Positions 34,501 to 49,500 of a DNA stretch of 64,000 nucleotides are shown here, one piece after another (the first letter of the stretch is position 1; each line of letters begins with the position of its first letter). The DNA is from Paragyromitra xinjiangensis (lineage: Eukaryota; Ascomycota; Pezizomycetes; Pezizales; Discinaceae). The position numbers were made by a program, and so were the translations under genes. The notes under the pieces were generated by a model. That model saw nothing but the letters and a program-made list of their open reading frames with translations, had not been told where the DNA came from and did no database searches. The stretch is taken from contig JBCAMK010000003.1 in the NCBI GenBank assembly GCA_038503065.1, positions 1 to 64,000 on the forward strand, given 5' to 3'.

Positions 34501-37500
34501 TGAACGCTTAGGCTAAAGAATAGTTCTCCTGTATCTTCCATGAAAGTCCCAAACCGGCATAAGGGGTCGCCATATCCAAGGCGCTGACTTCTTTGCGCCT
34601 CTAGGTATCGTTGAAGACTACTGCCGGATTCCCACTCTACATGAGGTTTTAATACAACTTGGAGGGATCCGTGAGTAGCTATATGGACGATTCGAGTTCT
34701 CAAGATTTCGTTGCGGGCAACGACACTTTCCCAGGCAGAACGCAATTGGTCAAGATCAATAGTTCGGGGTAACCGATATACCATCTGAGAAAGGTATGCC
34801 CCGGTCTCTCTAGTCGAGAGCGCCACGAGCCCTTCCTGGAGCGGCGAGCAGGGGTAGATGTCCTGTACTGACTCAGAGTGGACCTGGCACTGAGCAGATG
34901 CTTCATTGACAACAGCTGTTATGGATGATGGGGATTTGACCTTTAGTAGGGAAAATATTGGAATTTCGGTTTCTGGAAAGGATGGTAATCGATTGCTGGC
35001 ATCTAGCTGCATTGCCATATCCTCTAGATTCTGGTGTTGGTGAATATCTGTTACTGCCACGGTGAGTCCTTTCTCTCTGAAAGCGGAAACTAGCTGAATC
35101 GCAGAAATAGAATCGCCCCCAATTTGGAAAAAGTTGTTATCCAATCCGATTGCGTCAGCTTTTACCTGAAGGGTGTTAGACCAAATATCACGAACAAGCT
35201 TCTGTGTGGTTGTCTCGGGCTCCCGTATTGCCACATAACCGTAACGTCCTCGGTAGTCTGAGAGCGTATTTTCAGATAAGTTTTGGAAGAGTTCTTTAAG
35301 TTTCCGGCGGTCAGTCTTTCCTGAAGTTGTGTAGGGGATAGATGAAAGTGGAATCAAAACACTTGGAACCATGTAGAGCGGAAGAATGTTCTTGATCGTC
35401 CTTTCCACATTGGTGAGAACTTCAGAAATATGACTGGTTAGTGGTAGGAGATGTTCTACTGGACGCAGCTGAGAATTGGTGGTTGGGCTCTTCAAGCGCA
35501 AAAAACCCACCAGCATATCAACACTATTTCGAGTGACAAGCTCAACTACAGATTGTAGGATTTCGTCGCACTCCCCCAGGAGACTCTCAACCTCACCTGC
35601 CTCAATTCTTATGCCGTGCAACTTCACCTGTGTATCCTTCCGTCCCAAATATTCGACACTTCCATCCCCGGAATAACGCCCAAGATCACCTGTCTTATAA
35701 ATCCTCGACGGACCGTACCCTTGGGGCATCCATGTAGGGTTGTTGATAAATGTTGCAGCTGTCCTACTTGAGTCTTTCAGGTACCCGCGCGCTAGAATAT
35801 CGCCCATTATCACAATTTCACCAACGCAACCAAGAGGCGTAAGTAGGTTGTGGTCTTCAACCTCAGTTATCCAAATTAAGCCGCCAAGGTTATGGCCGAT
35901 ATTATTTGGGGGGGTGTCGCTGGACATCAACGCTGCAGCGCAATCAACTGATGCTTCTGTAGGACCGTATCCGTTCACTAAACGCCTGCTTCCTTGAGCC
36001 CATCCCTTAACTAGCTCTGGGGTAAGAACCTCGCCCGTCATGGCGAGTACCTTCAAGCCAGGCACACTTTCTGGGTCAAGCAGCTTTGCAACGGTTGGCG
36101 TTAGGATTACGAGGTCGATCTTCATTTCATTAATAACTCGTGGTAGGTTGTAGAGCCTGTCGTCCTCAGAAGGTATGCATATACAGCCTCCGTACACCAG
36201 TGTCGTGAAAATGTCGATTACACTAACATCAAATGTATACGAACAAAATTGGAGAATACGGACACCGTCAATCGAGTCATGCCCGAATCTATGGCCGTGT
36301 TGAATAGCACTCTTGCTGATTGCGCCGTGCTCAATAATGACACCCTTTGGGTTTCCAGAACTTCCGGATGTATAGATCACATACGCCACATTTTTCGAAT
36401 TTGCTTGTGGGCTAATCACATTGCTTGCGTTGGCGTTTCGTTCGTCTTTGAAAAAGGTAGCATCAATGACGAGTGTTTCCACGCTGCTTAAGTGCTCGAA
36501 GATATGACTTTGTGCTGGTGATGAAAGAATAATTTGGGCCTCAGTTTGATAGATGATATATTCCAAGCGGGCTCTTGGGTGAGCGGGATCCAGTGGCACA
36601 TAACCTCCCCCCGCCTTTAAGACCCCTAGGATAGCCACTATCATAGCACTTGATTTCTCGAAACAGATCGGGACCAATATTTCCGGACCAATACCTAGTG
36701 AGACCAGATGTTGTGCTAGGATACTGGCCTGGAGGTCTAGTTCTTTATAAGTTAATCGATAGTCGAAAGCGCAAACGGCGGGCCGATTAGGATGCAGAGA
36801 AACAGTAATCTCCACTAATTGAGAGAGGGTCTGGTTTTCTGAGGCTTGATAGCCTGAGTTCCAGTTGAGAATCTGCTCGTACTCGCTTTTTGTGGCCATT
36901 ACACCAAGAGCATTACGGAGTGGGCTTTTGCTAGATGAATTTTGAGCAAACACCTTGATTGTGTTGGAAAAGTGTTGTAGGACCCAAAGGATTTGCTGAT
37001 GGCTAATGACTAGAGGGTCGAATTGGGCATCCAAACAGATACCACCTTCTGTTATGTGACATTCCATGATGACCCCGTACGTCTGTAGCATCTCTGTATA
37101 TCCCTCGAGCTGCGTCATAAAATTATTCGCCATCATGTTGGATTGGCGAGATATTGGTGGATGAATAACGAGTAAATTTTTGAAATCGCAGGCTCGTTCA
37201 GCATCAGGACTCAGTCGCCGGATATTCTGAAGGCCAAAGTACTCAAAAGGAATCATATCTGCTGCTTGCAAATGTACGGAATTGAGAAACTCGGTAGTTG
37301 GTTGACTGTAATCAATTGTTACCCGTACCGGAACCGTAGCAATAGTTGGGCCAGCCATAGTATCAAGTCCTCCTATAGGTGCGTTTCGTCCGGAGAGAGT
37401 CATACCGAAACATACGTCGTGCGTCTCAGAGATAGTCAAAATTGTGTGGCGGGAGACGGTGATTGCCCAAGCAGCTCGGATGATTGCAGAGAGCGTAACT

Positions 37501-40500
37501 TGGTTTTTAACAGCCGGTAAATCCAAGTTTAACTGGCATGAGGCGGATGGTCGTGGAGTGGACCTAAGAGAAGGCAGCGAAGGGAAATCCGATACGGACA
37601 GCCCGGCAAGCCTTGATTTCCAAAATTCTTGAGATTCTTTGTGGTCCAATGTGCCCAAGTAGCGGATATAATCTTTGAAAGGAGTTCTTGCGGTGTAGGG
37701 TGTTTCGAGATTGCTATATATAGACCGAAAATCATCGAGGATCAAACGGAGCGAGAAACCGTCATACAGCTGTTCCAGAATAAGAATGGATTAGATTTGG
37801 CACTAAGAAAGAGTTATAGGGTTCAATTTTCAACTTACTGCATGATGAAGGGTAAGTGTAAAATAAATTGGAATATTTCCCTTATCCCTAGCATCGCCAC
37901 TAAGTATGAGGCCACAATGGATGAGGGGATGCCCATATTCGAAGAGTTCCCGATGATCCATCTCTAGATACCCTAAAAGAATTCGTAAGATGCTAGAAAA
38001 GTAAAGTAGATAATAATAATGTACCTTTAAGCGAAGTTCCCGTATGTATATCTAATTCCGGCAATTCCTTACAAACTACTTGGAGACTCACAGGCCCGAT
38101 CTTATCCATCCGGATAATCCGTGTTCGTAAGATGGGGTAATTTCTGGCTATCTTCTTCCATGCTGAGCAAAGGCGTTCCAGATCAATATCTGGAGCTAGT
38201 TCGTACACCCTCCGAGCGACATATACTCCTGGAACCCTAACGGAAAGTGCCATCAACCCTTCTTGGAGGGGAGAGCATGGATATACATCTTCAACTTCGG
38301 TTTTGCTTGTCCCACAAGCACTTGCAGCTAAACCTCGAGTTGCATCACCAAGAACTTCGGTTTCTGTTGCAAACGCCGCCCCACTGGGACTTCTATCCTT
38401 TTCTAACATATCGGCCATATCAGCTAGCCTCGGGTTTTTAAATACGAACTGAACTGTGAAATCGAGTCCTTCACTGCGCGCCATGGCCGCGAGTTTGATT
38501 GCGGACATAGAGTCCCCTCCCAGTCGGAAGAAGTTATCGTCAAGGCCAATAAAGGTCGGTTTCAATTGAAGAATAGTTGCCCACATCGTTTGCATCATCC
38601 TCTCTGTGGTAGTCGCTGGTTGCCTCTTATATGTCTCACCAGACCGGTATTCGGATAAATCTTGCGTTGAAAGTTGGGATAGTAGCTTTTGGAGTTCTTT
38701 CCTGTCTGTCTTTCCGGAAACTGTGAGAGGAATTCTTTTTAGTGGAAGGAAGATCGATGGTATCATATAAGAAGGTAACACATCGGATAGTCTAGAGGTA
38801 GCCTTGATCAGTGTAGTCTTGATTGTTTCGTTCAATTTTAAAATGAAATCTCCTTGTTGGGGTGGGGCTTTGTTAAAGCAGACAAATGCTATTAATCGTG
38901 CCTCTGCAAGGTGCGCTAGGGAGGTAGTTGACACGACCGCAACGCTTTGAATCCCCGGGCAGAGTGATAAGTGGTGCTCGATTTCTGAAACTTCAATTCG
39001 CAATCCACGGAGTTTCACCTGAGTATCTTTCCGTCCAACATAAAGGATAGACCCGTCGATGTTATACTTGACCAAATCGCCAGTTTTATACAATCTAACC
39101 CCGTCGCTGAGGACACCCTTACCCCAGGAGAGGTCTCCGCCATTAATAAAAGCTGCGTTTGTCTTTTCCGTATCGTTCAAATATCCTCGCGCTAGAGTTG
39201 GTCCGGAAATTAGTAGTTCCCCAACACAACCGATAGGAGTCAATCGATCTGTATTTTCCGGGTCCGTGATCCAAAGGTGGGCTGCCACTCCAGTGCCGAT
39301 GTTAGATGGATGAAACCCAGGTCCAGTAACTTGGGAGCTCGCCGAATCTGTACATGTCTCAGTGGGGCCATAGTCATTGATCAATAGCACTTTTTGACTC
39401 CAGGTAGCGACGTTTTGTTGAGTCATGGGTTCACCAATAAGGATCAACGTAGAAAGCTCAGGAACCAGCTCGGGGGATAGCAGGTTTGACACCGTTGTTG
39501 GAGTAAGTATAGCCATCCGAATCTGCATCTGATTGATAATATGTGGTAGTGCAACCAGTCGATCCTCCTCGGAAGGTATGCATACACAACCTCCAAAAAG
39601 AAGAGTTGAAAATATTTCCATTACACTGGTATCAAAAGTGTATGTTGAAAATTGCAAGACCCTTAAGTTCTCCTTGAACCCATGTCTAGGCCCATGCGCC
39701 ATTAGGCTGGTAGTTACAGCAGAGTGCTCTAGTACTACTCCCTTTTGTCGTCCCGTACTGCCTGACGTGAACATCACATACGCGATGTTGCTTGGTGTGA
39801 CCATTACATTCGATATACTTGTAGATTCCGGGGATGATTTTAGAGCCAGGGGGTCAATAGAGATCACGACAGGGGCTCCTAAGGAATTGCAGAATGTTTC
39901 GTGACCGTGGGAGCATAATAGAATATTCGCGTCGATCTCGGTGATGATATATTGCAATCGCTGTTTCGGGTGCGACGTATCTAGCGGCACATACCCCCCA
40001 CCAGCCTTGAGAACTGCTATCATAGCGACCACCATGATACTCGACTTTTCAAAGTATAGAGGCACCAAAACATCTGGCCCAACGCCAACCGTAATCAGTT
40101 CTGAGGCTAGAGAAGAAGACAGAGCATCTAGCTCTCCATACGATAGGATAGCATCAGATGCTCGGATCGCGGTTCGTCCCGGGTGTAAAAGAACTCGGTC
40201 GTTGAAGGCATGATGCAAACAACGATCGATTTTGCTAGGATAGATTCCGTTAATGAGCTTTGCCTGATGAAGATCTTGTTCGCTAGAGAAATCGATTTCC
40301 CCTATCCGCTTTGTGTTATTGTGATAGCCTGTTAATTATAATCTTATTAATTGCCTGGTTTTTGACGCAATAAGCGCGAGGATAGACAAACCTGCAGCTA
40401 GTTGCTTTATTGATTGTGAAAAATGGTATAAAATCCAATGAACTTTCTCGAGGTCGATAGCGTGGTGGTCGTAGCCCGCCGATAAAGATACCCCACGGCT

Positions 40501-43500
40501 TGTTTGCCGACACTCCACGGAAAGGCAATAAGTTTCTATCATACTTGAATTCTCAAGATCTAGCTCCAAGCCCAAGCTCTCCTCGATAACCGTACGATCA
40601 GGTTTTCTTTCCGCTGGCTGTATTACCAGCAAACTCTGGAAGTTGCAGGCTTCTTGAGCGTCATTACTGATTCTTCGAATAATTTGGAGTCCCAGGTGTT
40701 CAAATGGCATTCTTTCAACTGAAGCGGTATGAGCATTCGTGAGGTACTGACTAACTGTCATCTCGTTGTCGATACGGATTCGAGTTGGAATCGTCACGAT
40801 TGTAGGGCCGGTGACCGTCTCTATCCCACCAATTGGGGCTACACGTCCAGATAGCGTCTCACCAAAGATAACATCGTCTGAGTTAGTATAACGTGATATG
40901 AGGAAAGCCCATGATGCTCGAAGAAGCGTGGCAATCGTTATTAACTCAGGAGTCCAGAAGAACTCCACTTCCGTATCAAGACGAAGGATTTTACTTGCTC
41001 TGAAAACTGCTTGGTGATCCACCAATGCATTGCCGAGTGGGAACCTAGCTGCGTACGCGTTGGCCCCTGCGAGATTTTGTCTCCAGAAATCTTTTGTCGA
41101 AGGATCGGTTTGAACATTTCCTACGTGTTTTATAAATGACGTAAAGGGAGTTCGGCTAGCGGGCATAGAGCCACTCTCGTACACTTCTTTGAGATCGTCG
41201 AGAATTAACTCCCAAGAGAGCCCATCATAGACGCAGTGATGAAGGGTGAACACAAGGAAGGCCCCTCGACTATCAAAAACTAATGCCTGTCGACAAAGCT
41301 GTGTGCCGTAGCCCATCGCGGTGAAATCTAAGTTGGAAGCCGTCCGGAGATCTAGCGTTTCTTGGGTCCATTTGACACCAATGTTTACCACTACTTGCAT
41401 GCTTCCGTGGGCTTCAGTATAAACTATCCGAGTTCGTAGAATGGGATTGGCGGCTGCAGTTATTTCCCAAGCTTTCTGGAGTCTCTTGATATTGATACCA
41501 TCTGGCAATCTATACACCTGCTGGGCAATGTAAGCCCCCGGTGACCTAATAGACAAAGCCATCAAGCCCTCTTGCAGAGGCGAGCAGGGATAAACATCTT
41601 CGATAGCTGTAGGACCCAAATCGCACTGACTCGCCGCTATGCTGATGTATTCATCTGGTGTCATCCCACGGACTAAAGAGAAGGGCGCAGCCAGTTGTCC
41701 CGTTTCTGCAGTGACAAGTAATGAAGCCATTTCCTCTAATCTAGCCCGACCGAATAGTTGAGCGATATCTAAAGAAAAGCCTAACTTTCTCGCACTGGCC
41801 ACAATCATGATTGCGCTAATAGAATCGCCACCGAGTTGGAAGAAATTGTCGTCGAGTCCTATTGACTCTGCACTGATTTCTAAGGTACCGGACCATATGT
41901 TCCGCATAATTGACTCTTTTTGGGTCGTCGGCTGGCGTCTGGGGCCGTTTTGCAAACCGATATAAGTGGACAAGTCTTCATTCAGTAATAAGTTAGTTTA
42001 TGAGGAAAACTCAAGATTACCCCTATAATGTTCTGATCGAACCCTAAAAAGAAATCACACATCCCGAGATTATTGAGCCTTCCTTTAAAAAGAAATGGCG
42101 GAATAACAAGGTTTATGGTAGGCTTTGTTTCTATTTTAGATGTTTGGGACAGCTAAACTTACCTATACTCTTCAGTTGCCGTCTGTCTACTTTGCCAGAC
42201 ACCGCCGTTGGGAAGCGCACATGGGGGACAAAGATAGACGGAATCATATAACGAGGTAAGGTATCTGCTAAGGCGTTCTTGAGGTTTTGACTGAGGCTAG
42301 CGATGGACTCTGTTGGGAGAATACGGCCGCTCCCATCGTCGATACCTAGGGAAATTGAGGGGATCAAGCAGATGAAAGCGACAAGAGTTGCAACCCCATT
42401 GACTTCCACAAGCTCAACAGCAGCATCTTCTACTTGGCCCAACGCAATAATCGAATATTCGACCTCCCCACATTCGATACGTTGACCGTGTAGTTTTATT
42501 TGAGTATCTCTCCGCCCAAGGTACTGAATGGTTCCATCTGAATTGTATCGAACACTATCACCTGTCTTGTACATGACCCTGGGCGACTCTGACCGGTCTT
42601 CCCAAGGCATTAAAGGTAGATGTTTGAGAAACACCGATTCTGTCCGCTTGGCGTCATTGAAGTAGCCACGGGCAAGATTGTTTCCGGAAATCGCTAGTTC
42701 ACCTATTGTTCCGATGGCTGCAAGATTGTTATTTTTTGTTTCTGTTACCCACATAAGGCCGCCAATCGCTCGCCCTATGTTGTTTATATTCGATTCGGGA
42801 GTGATGAGGTGAAAAGCAGAAATTACAGATGCCTCTGTTGGGCCATAAGCATTGATTAGTTGAAGCCTACTTGCCCACTTGTCGATATGTGTGCGGGAAT
42901 GCGCTTCACCAACTAGAGCTATTTTCTTGAGTGGAGTTATGTCGAGGTCAAGCAGGTTTGCGAACGTGGGTGTTAAGAAAGCAAGCTCAACAGCCATGAG
43001 CTTAATGGTCTTTGCAAGCTCGACCAATCTCTCGTTTTCCGTTGGCATGCAAATGCAACCGCCATGAAGAAGCGTCCCAAATATTTCCATCACGCTGATA
43101 TCGAATGTGTAAGAGCAGAATTGGAGAACACGGGTACCCTTTTCGCAGCCAAAAGCCTTACCCTGTTCCAGTAACGATGTACACAGGGTACCATGCTCTA
43201 GAACGACACCCTTTGGTTTACCAGTACTTCCGGAGGTGAAGATTGTATAAGCCACGTCTGATGGCTGTCCGGCTGGAAATATGACATCTACTGGCACCTG
43301 CGGAAGTTGGTCAAGGAATGGCATGTCAACTAAGACAATAGTAATCGATCCATCGAAAAGATCATCTCTCGCACGATCAGCTATCACCAGATTTGCCTGC
43401 TTCAACGATTAGGAATCCACCCAATTCTTAGAGCGGAAGTATACAGTTAATTTGATACTAACTTGGGTTTCATGTAATAGATATTCTACACGCTTTTTTG

Positions 43501-46500
43501 GAGCTGAAGGGTCGATGGGGACATATCCAGCTCCTGCTTTCATGACCGCCAACATCACAACGACCATAATGTTTGATTTCCGAAAGCAGATGGGAATCAA
43601 GGATCCATGCCCTATTCCGATAGTTATGATGTGGTGTGCCAGCCGCGTAGCATAATTCTCAACTTGGCCGTATGTAAACCCCTCGCTCCCGGTGGTATCT
43701 ATGAGTTAGACTAGCTTTAGCTTTGCTTCATAGGTTCACATAAGGTTTCGTAGTGAGCTTACCTATTGCCAAAGAGTCGGGATGAAGCTGAGCCTCTGCC
43801 TCGAAGAGATGGTGCACACAATTCTCAACCGGCTTTGGGCAATTAGAGTTCCACGCTTGGATTTCTTCGAAGTCTTCTTCGGTGACCATGATGATACTGC
43901 TAAGGATATGTGCCCCCGAAGACAAAGAAATAATTTGACGGATAACGTTGACGAAGTGACGCAAGAGCCTTTGCACTTGTTCTTTACATATGCTAGAATT
44001 ATCATACGACGCAGTTAGTGAAACTCCAGTTCTCGTTAGTTGACATTCCATCGTGAAGAAAGCCTGTAGCATGCTCGTCATCGTCTTGATCGGAATTATC
44101 GGCATCTCAAGATCGTCCGCTAGAGTATTAGAAGAGGATAGGTTGTTATGGATGACCAGTATATTGTGAAAGCTGCACGCATTCCTGATTTCAGCACTGA
44201 TCCGTTGGATATTTTGAAGTCCTGCATGCTGAAAAGGCGCCATATCAATAGCTTGCTGCTGAATCCTTTGTAAGAAGTGCTCAATACTTTCCTTCTCGTC
44301 AAACTTTACCCTAACAGGGATTGTTACAGCTGTCGGTCCAACAATTTTTTCTATGCCGGGGATATCTGTGTCTCGTCCTGCCAGTGTCATTCCAAAGCAA
44401 ACATCACTAGAATCCATGTATCTCGAGAGCACAACAGCCCATGCTGCCCGCACGGCAGTAGCAAAGCTAATGTTTGTACCAAGCAAAGATTGATGCTCCA
44501 CGACGGCATCAATCCCCTCAGTACTTGTGGTTTGAGCGTGAGACACGGAATCAATTGTAGGAGGAAAATCTGATGGAACTGCTCCTTCCAAGTAATGCCC
44601 CCAATATTTTGTTGAGCTCTCGTGGTTCAAATTCGCCAAGAAATTGATGAAAATATTGAAACCAGGCCTAGAAGCTCCCTGAGACTCGAGATGGGCATAC
44701 TTCGATCTAAAATCGCTCATCAATAATTCCATCGACCATCCATCGTAGATCTAACGAATTTTTTTTAGAAAAGCTCAACATCTCAGGACCAAATATATTG
44801 CTCAAGAGAACGCCTACCGCGTGGTGCATAGTCAGGACAAAATACACAACAGGTCCTTTCTCACGAACTAAAGCGAACCGACATAATCTGCTACCCAACG
44901 TAATCGAATCCTTGCGATCTCGCCTGAGATATTGCTCCAAATTTTCCCCTGTGCGCCATAAATCCCGTGAAAACTCTTTACACACCACTTGAAAGCTGCC
45001 ATCTGCTACATGGATCACCCTCGTCCGTAGAATTGGGCTGGAGCTAACACAATCTTCCCAAGCAGCACAAAATTTGGATTCGTCAAAATTTGTAAATTTG
45101 TAAACTCTTTGCGCAATGTAGGCTCCAGAACGTGTTGAGATGGCCATTAGCCCCTCCTGTAATGGTGTGCAGGGATAGATATCCTCAATATCTTCCAAGG
45201 GAATTTGACACAAATTGGCGATCTCTTCGGGTTCTATGTGTCTTGCAAGAGCAAAAGGAACGATCCCTGGAACCTCGGGACCGGCACTGTACCTCAAACT
45301 ACTGGCCATTTCACCAAGCTGAGGTTTCTTATATATCTGGCCACCAGCCAGGGACAGCCCACTTCTTCGAGCCGCAGCTACCAATCGAATAGCAGCAATC
45401 GAGTCCCCACCCAGATGGAAGAAGTTATCAGAAACTGTTAGCGCGTATTCTTCCCCGATCTTAAGGACTTCCTTCCATAGCCCACACAACATATTCTCAG
45501 CTTCGCTCTGGGGAAGAGATGCAGAGGGTGTTCTAGGTGATTGGTGGTCCGGGGCCTCAATTTTCTGAAGAGTGAGATTAGTGGCAACCTGAGTGAGTTT
45601 TCTCCGGTCTATTTTCCCTGAAGTTGTTTTTGGTATCCGCGATACCGGTACGAAAAAATCTGGTATCATATAAGGGGGTAGGACACCTCGCAAACGGTTT
45701 TTTGTATCGGCTGCGAGTTTATGAAGTTGATCTGTTGGGGATAGTACGAGAGGCATGGATTTTCCGGATTCCTGAATGAAGGGAATTTTATATTCAACAA
45801 AAGCCACAAGGCTGGGTGCATCCTGTTGCCCAATGGTGACAAGCTCAACCACGGCCTGATGCACATGGCTGTTCTGTGATCGAATTCGATGTTCGATATC
45901 ACCTAGTTCTATCCTCAATCCGTTCACACTGGCCTGGCGGTCTAATCGTCCGAGATACTGGATAGAACCATCATGATTGTAGCGTCCTACATCCCCGGTA
46001 AGATAGCATCTCGTAGGCGTTTCACAACCTAGGTCCAAAAATTCTGCCATCCATATAGGCGTATCGATAAATGCGGCGTCTGATTTTACAACATCATTGT
46101 AGTATCCTCGTGCTAGTGTATGGCCTGAAATAACTATTTCGCCTGGGCACCCAACTGGCATCAGCCTTCTTGGTTCGCCCAAGGTGACAATCCAAACATT
46201 CCCGGTCACCCCACGACCAATATCTCCCAGATCGGCGGTGCGCCCAAAAGGCACCACAGTCGCAGAAATATCCATACAGGTTTCTGTAGACCCATAACTA
46301 TTGAAGATCGATACCCTCTCAGCCCAGGTGTTGGTTATATCGCGTGTCAGCATTTCACCGCCGATACATAGAATCTTGAGGCTCGGGCACTCTTCCGGGT
46401 GCATTAAACTAGCAATGGTTGGTGTTAGAAATGCGACATCGATAGCCATGTCCCCAGCAGCTAGCGACAAATTGTTAAGTCTATTGTACTCCGTAGGGAT

Positions 46501-49500
46501 ACATATACATCCTCCATGGATCAGAGTGATGAATATCTCTTTCAAGCTCATGTCAAACGTGAAGGAGGAAAACTGCAAGACTCTCATATCGTTTTGAATT
46601 TGGTAGAACTTTCCGAGGTGTACAGCGCTACTGCTAATGGCCGAATGCGTTAATACAACAGCTTTTGGGGCTCCCGTACTTCCAGAGGTGTATGTAACCA
46701 AGGCTGCATTATCTGGCTGAACTTCGCAGACAAGATGGCGTGTTGGAGAAACAGGGAAATCTACTATTGATGAAGCATCAACCACGACGAGCTGAGCCAT
46801 GGACCCACGCAAGCGTTGTGCACAAGAGGGTGAACACAAGACAAACGTAGCGCCTGTTTCTTCGACTAAGAATTCCAGCTGTGAATCAGGGTAGCAGATG
46901 TCTAAGGGAACGTAAGCAGCGCCAGCTCTAAGAACTGCAATTATCACAACAATTGCAATTGCAGACTTTTCGAAGCAAACCGGAACCAATGTCTCAGGTG
47001 TGACTCGGAGTTCCTGAAGCTTGCAAGCAAGATGGGTAGACATAGAGTTGAGATCTGCGTATGTCATTTCTGAACTAAAAGCTTGATCGTATATGGCAAT
47101 TCCGAGGGGATTCTCCACCGCCTTCTGCTCGAATAGGTGGTGCAAGCAGCGGTGAACCTTCCGCGGGCAGGTTTTGCCCCATTCAAGAATCTGTTGCACG
47201 TCCTCGCTCCCCGAGACCCTCACCTCACAGATAGTTTTCGTGCAGTCGCCGGAAGCAAAAGCATGTAAGGTTTCTCGCAGGTGAACCAATATCCAGTCCG
47301 CGTCTCGCTGATTGATGACCATATCGTCAAAGTGGGCGTCTAGATTTACCTCGCCCTTCCCTAATCGGCACTCCACGGTGAGTGGATAAGACCTTTGCAT
47401 GCTGTTCAAGTGGTTCAAGCTCTGCATAAACTCGGTTTCCACCGAGTTTTCCTCTGGCTGGACAATCAGGAGAGTTCTGAAAGAACACGCATTTTTCGCA
47501 GAGGTAGATATCTCCTGGATATTTTGGAGCCCAGTGTGTTCGAACGGTATCATATCCACCGCTTGCTTTTGGAGGCAACCTAAGAGATCACCCAACGCAC
47601 GCGTATTCGGGACCTCTACTCTAACAGGTACAGTAGCCAACGTTGGACCAGCCATCTCCTCTATACCCTCTAGGGGGGCATTTCGCCCGGACATTGTTAC
47701 TCCAAAACAGACATCATCAGAGTTAGAATGCTGCGCAAGTACTATGGCCCATGCCGCTCGAACCACAGTAGACACCGTGACCCCTTGTGACTTCAAAACG
47801 TGTCGGAAATTGATGTCTGTAGATATCGTTCTCGAGCTAGTCGCCCTAACTTCATACTGAGGTGATGGAAGAATAGGATAATCGGTGATGCAAGCACCCT
47901 CTAGTGCTGTTGCCCAAAACCCCTTTACCCCAGCTTGCTCGTTCTCCGTGACGTGATTTATAAAGCTGTTGAAAGAGTGACCCTGAGGAGGGGGTGCCCC
48001 AAGTTCATAGGCAATTCGTAGTTTCGCCTTGAGTATTGAGAGGGACCATCCGTCAAATATCTTCAAGAATTCAGCATATACTCACCACGAACTGATTTCG
48101 AGCATAAATACAGGGATATATTAACACTTACTGCATGGTGGAGAGTGAGAACAAAATGCCAGCCGTTATCGAATATTAAGGCAAAGCGGCAAAGTTTGTC
48201 CCCATAACTCATTCCTCCCCCACTCTCCATCAATTGGAGATACCTTTCTACACTACTATCAGCGGATTCCCACTGCACTGGACTGTCGATAATAGCTTGC
48301 AGAGTTCCGTGAGGTGATATCTCAACAATTCTTGTTCGCAAGATGCCCTCATTTTCGACGATCGCCTCCCAGGCGGTTTTAAAACGAATTGGGTCAATAT
48401 CCGGAAGCTTGAAAACCATTCTGGAGATATAAGCGCCGCTTTTGGCCGAAGAGGCCATCAAACCTTCTTGGAGGGGTGAGCATGGATATATATCAACCAC
48501 AGCCTGCAGGCCTACATTGCACTGAGCGGCAACCAAAGTCGTGATCACTTCAGAGGATGTGCCTTTGGGCAAGATACAGAATGGGGTAAGAGGTAATTCC
48601 CCAGCTACGGAACCACTCATTTGCCTTTGCTTCTCTGCAGCCAGTGAAATACGACGATTAGTCTTCAAAGTGAAGACGTCTTGAACGGAGATCATCAGCC
48701 CAGCATTTCGTGCATCCGAGACCATTCGGATCACAGATATCGAATCCCCTCCAAGGTCAAAGAATGAACTCTCAACTGTGAATAAATGCGGAGGAAGTGA
48801 TAGCAATCGACTCCATATCTCCCTAAGTTGGTTTTCGGTTGTTGTAAGAGATTCGTCGGTGGTATTGCCCTCTCCCATAACTTGCACATATTTCCGGTAT
48901 TGTTGTTCGTCCAGCATTTCCACCCAGTTCCGGACAGCACTTCGATTGACTTTGCCGCTTGCGGTCAAGGGTACATTCTGCAGCGTGAACCAAATGTTGG
49001 GAATCATATGTAGAGGTAGCTCCGAGAGTAATCGTTCTTTAAGGACTGACAAAACCTGGGGCGCCCCTATTGCGAATTTCGGATCCAACCAATGAATCTC
49101 CTCTTCCCAAAGAGCTGCCGGAAATTCTGTTAGGGACAGAATGGCCGCTAGCCGGCCTTTTGCTGGCCCTGATTGCGGGACGATGGCCACCGGGTTTCTC
49201 ACCGATCTACAGGCTGCAATGCATATCTCGACCTCTTCAAGATCAACACGATTCCCAAGAAGCTTGACCTGGTTATCCTGGCGGCCATGGTAATAGACCC
49301 TCCCGTCATGGTCAAAACTGCCCAAGTCTCCGGTCTGATACAAGGGCCTTCCGGCATGAGTGATTCGCTTTTTGAGGGTCGTTTCAGGGTCGCCGAGGTA
49401 GCCCCGGAAAAGCTGAGGGCCAGTAACACAGATCTCTCCGACGGCGCCGATAGAAACCTTTCGCCCGTCCCCATCCAGAATTAAAATCCCCATCCCCCAG

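Noticed and set aside
33742..48131. Frame breaks in the NRPS as evidence for a pseudogene
   Set aside because: Every break has GT-AG ends, restores a family motif exactly (for example HHA plus IFDGW), and the summed coding length is divisible by three. Introns explain them.
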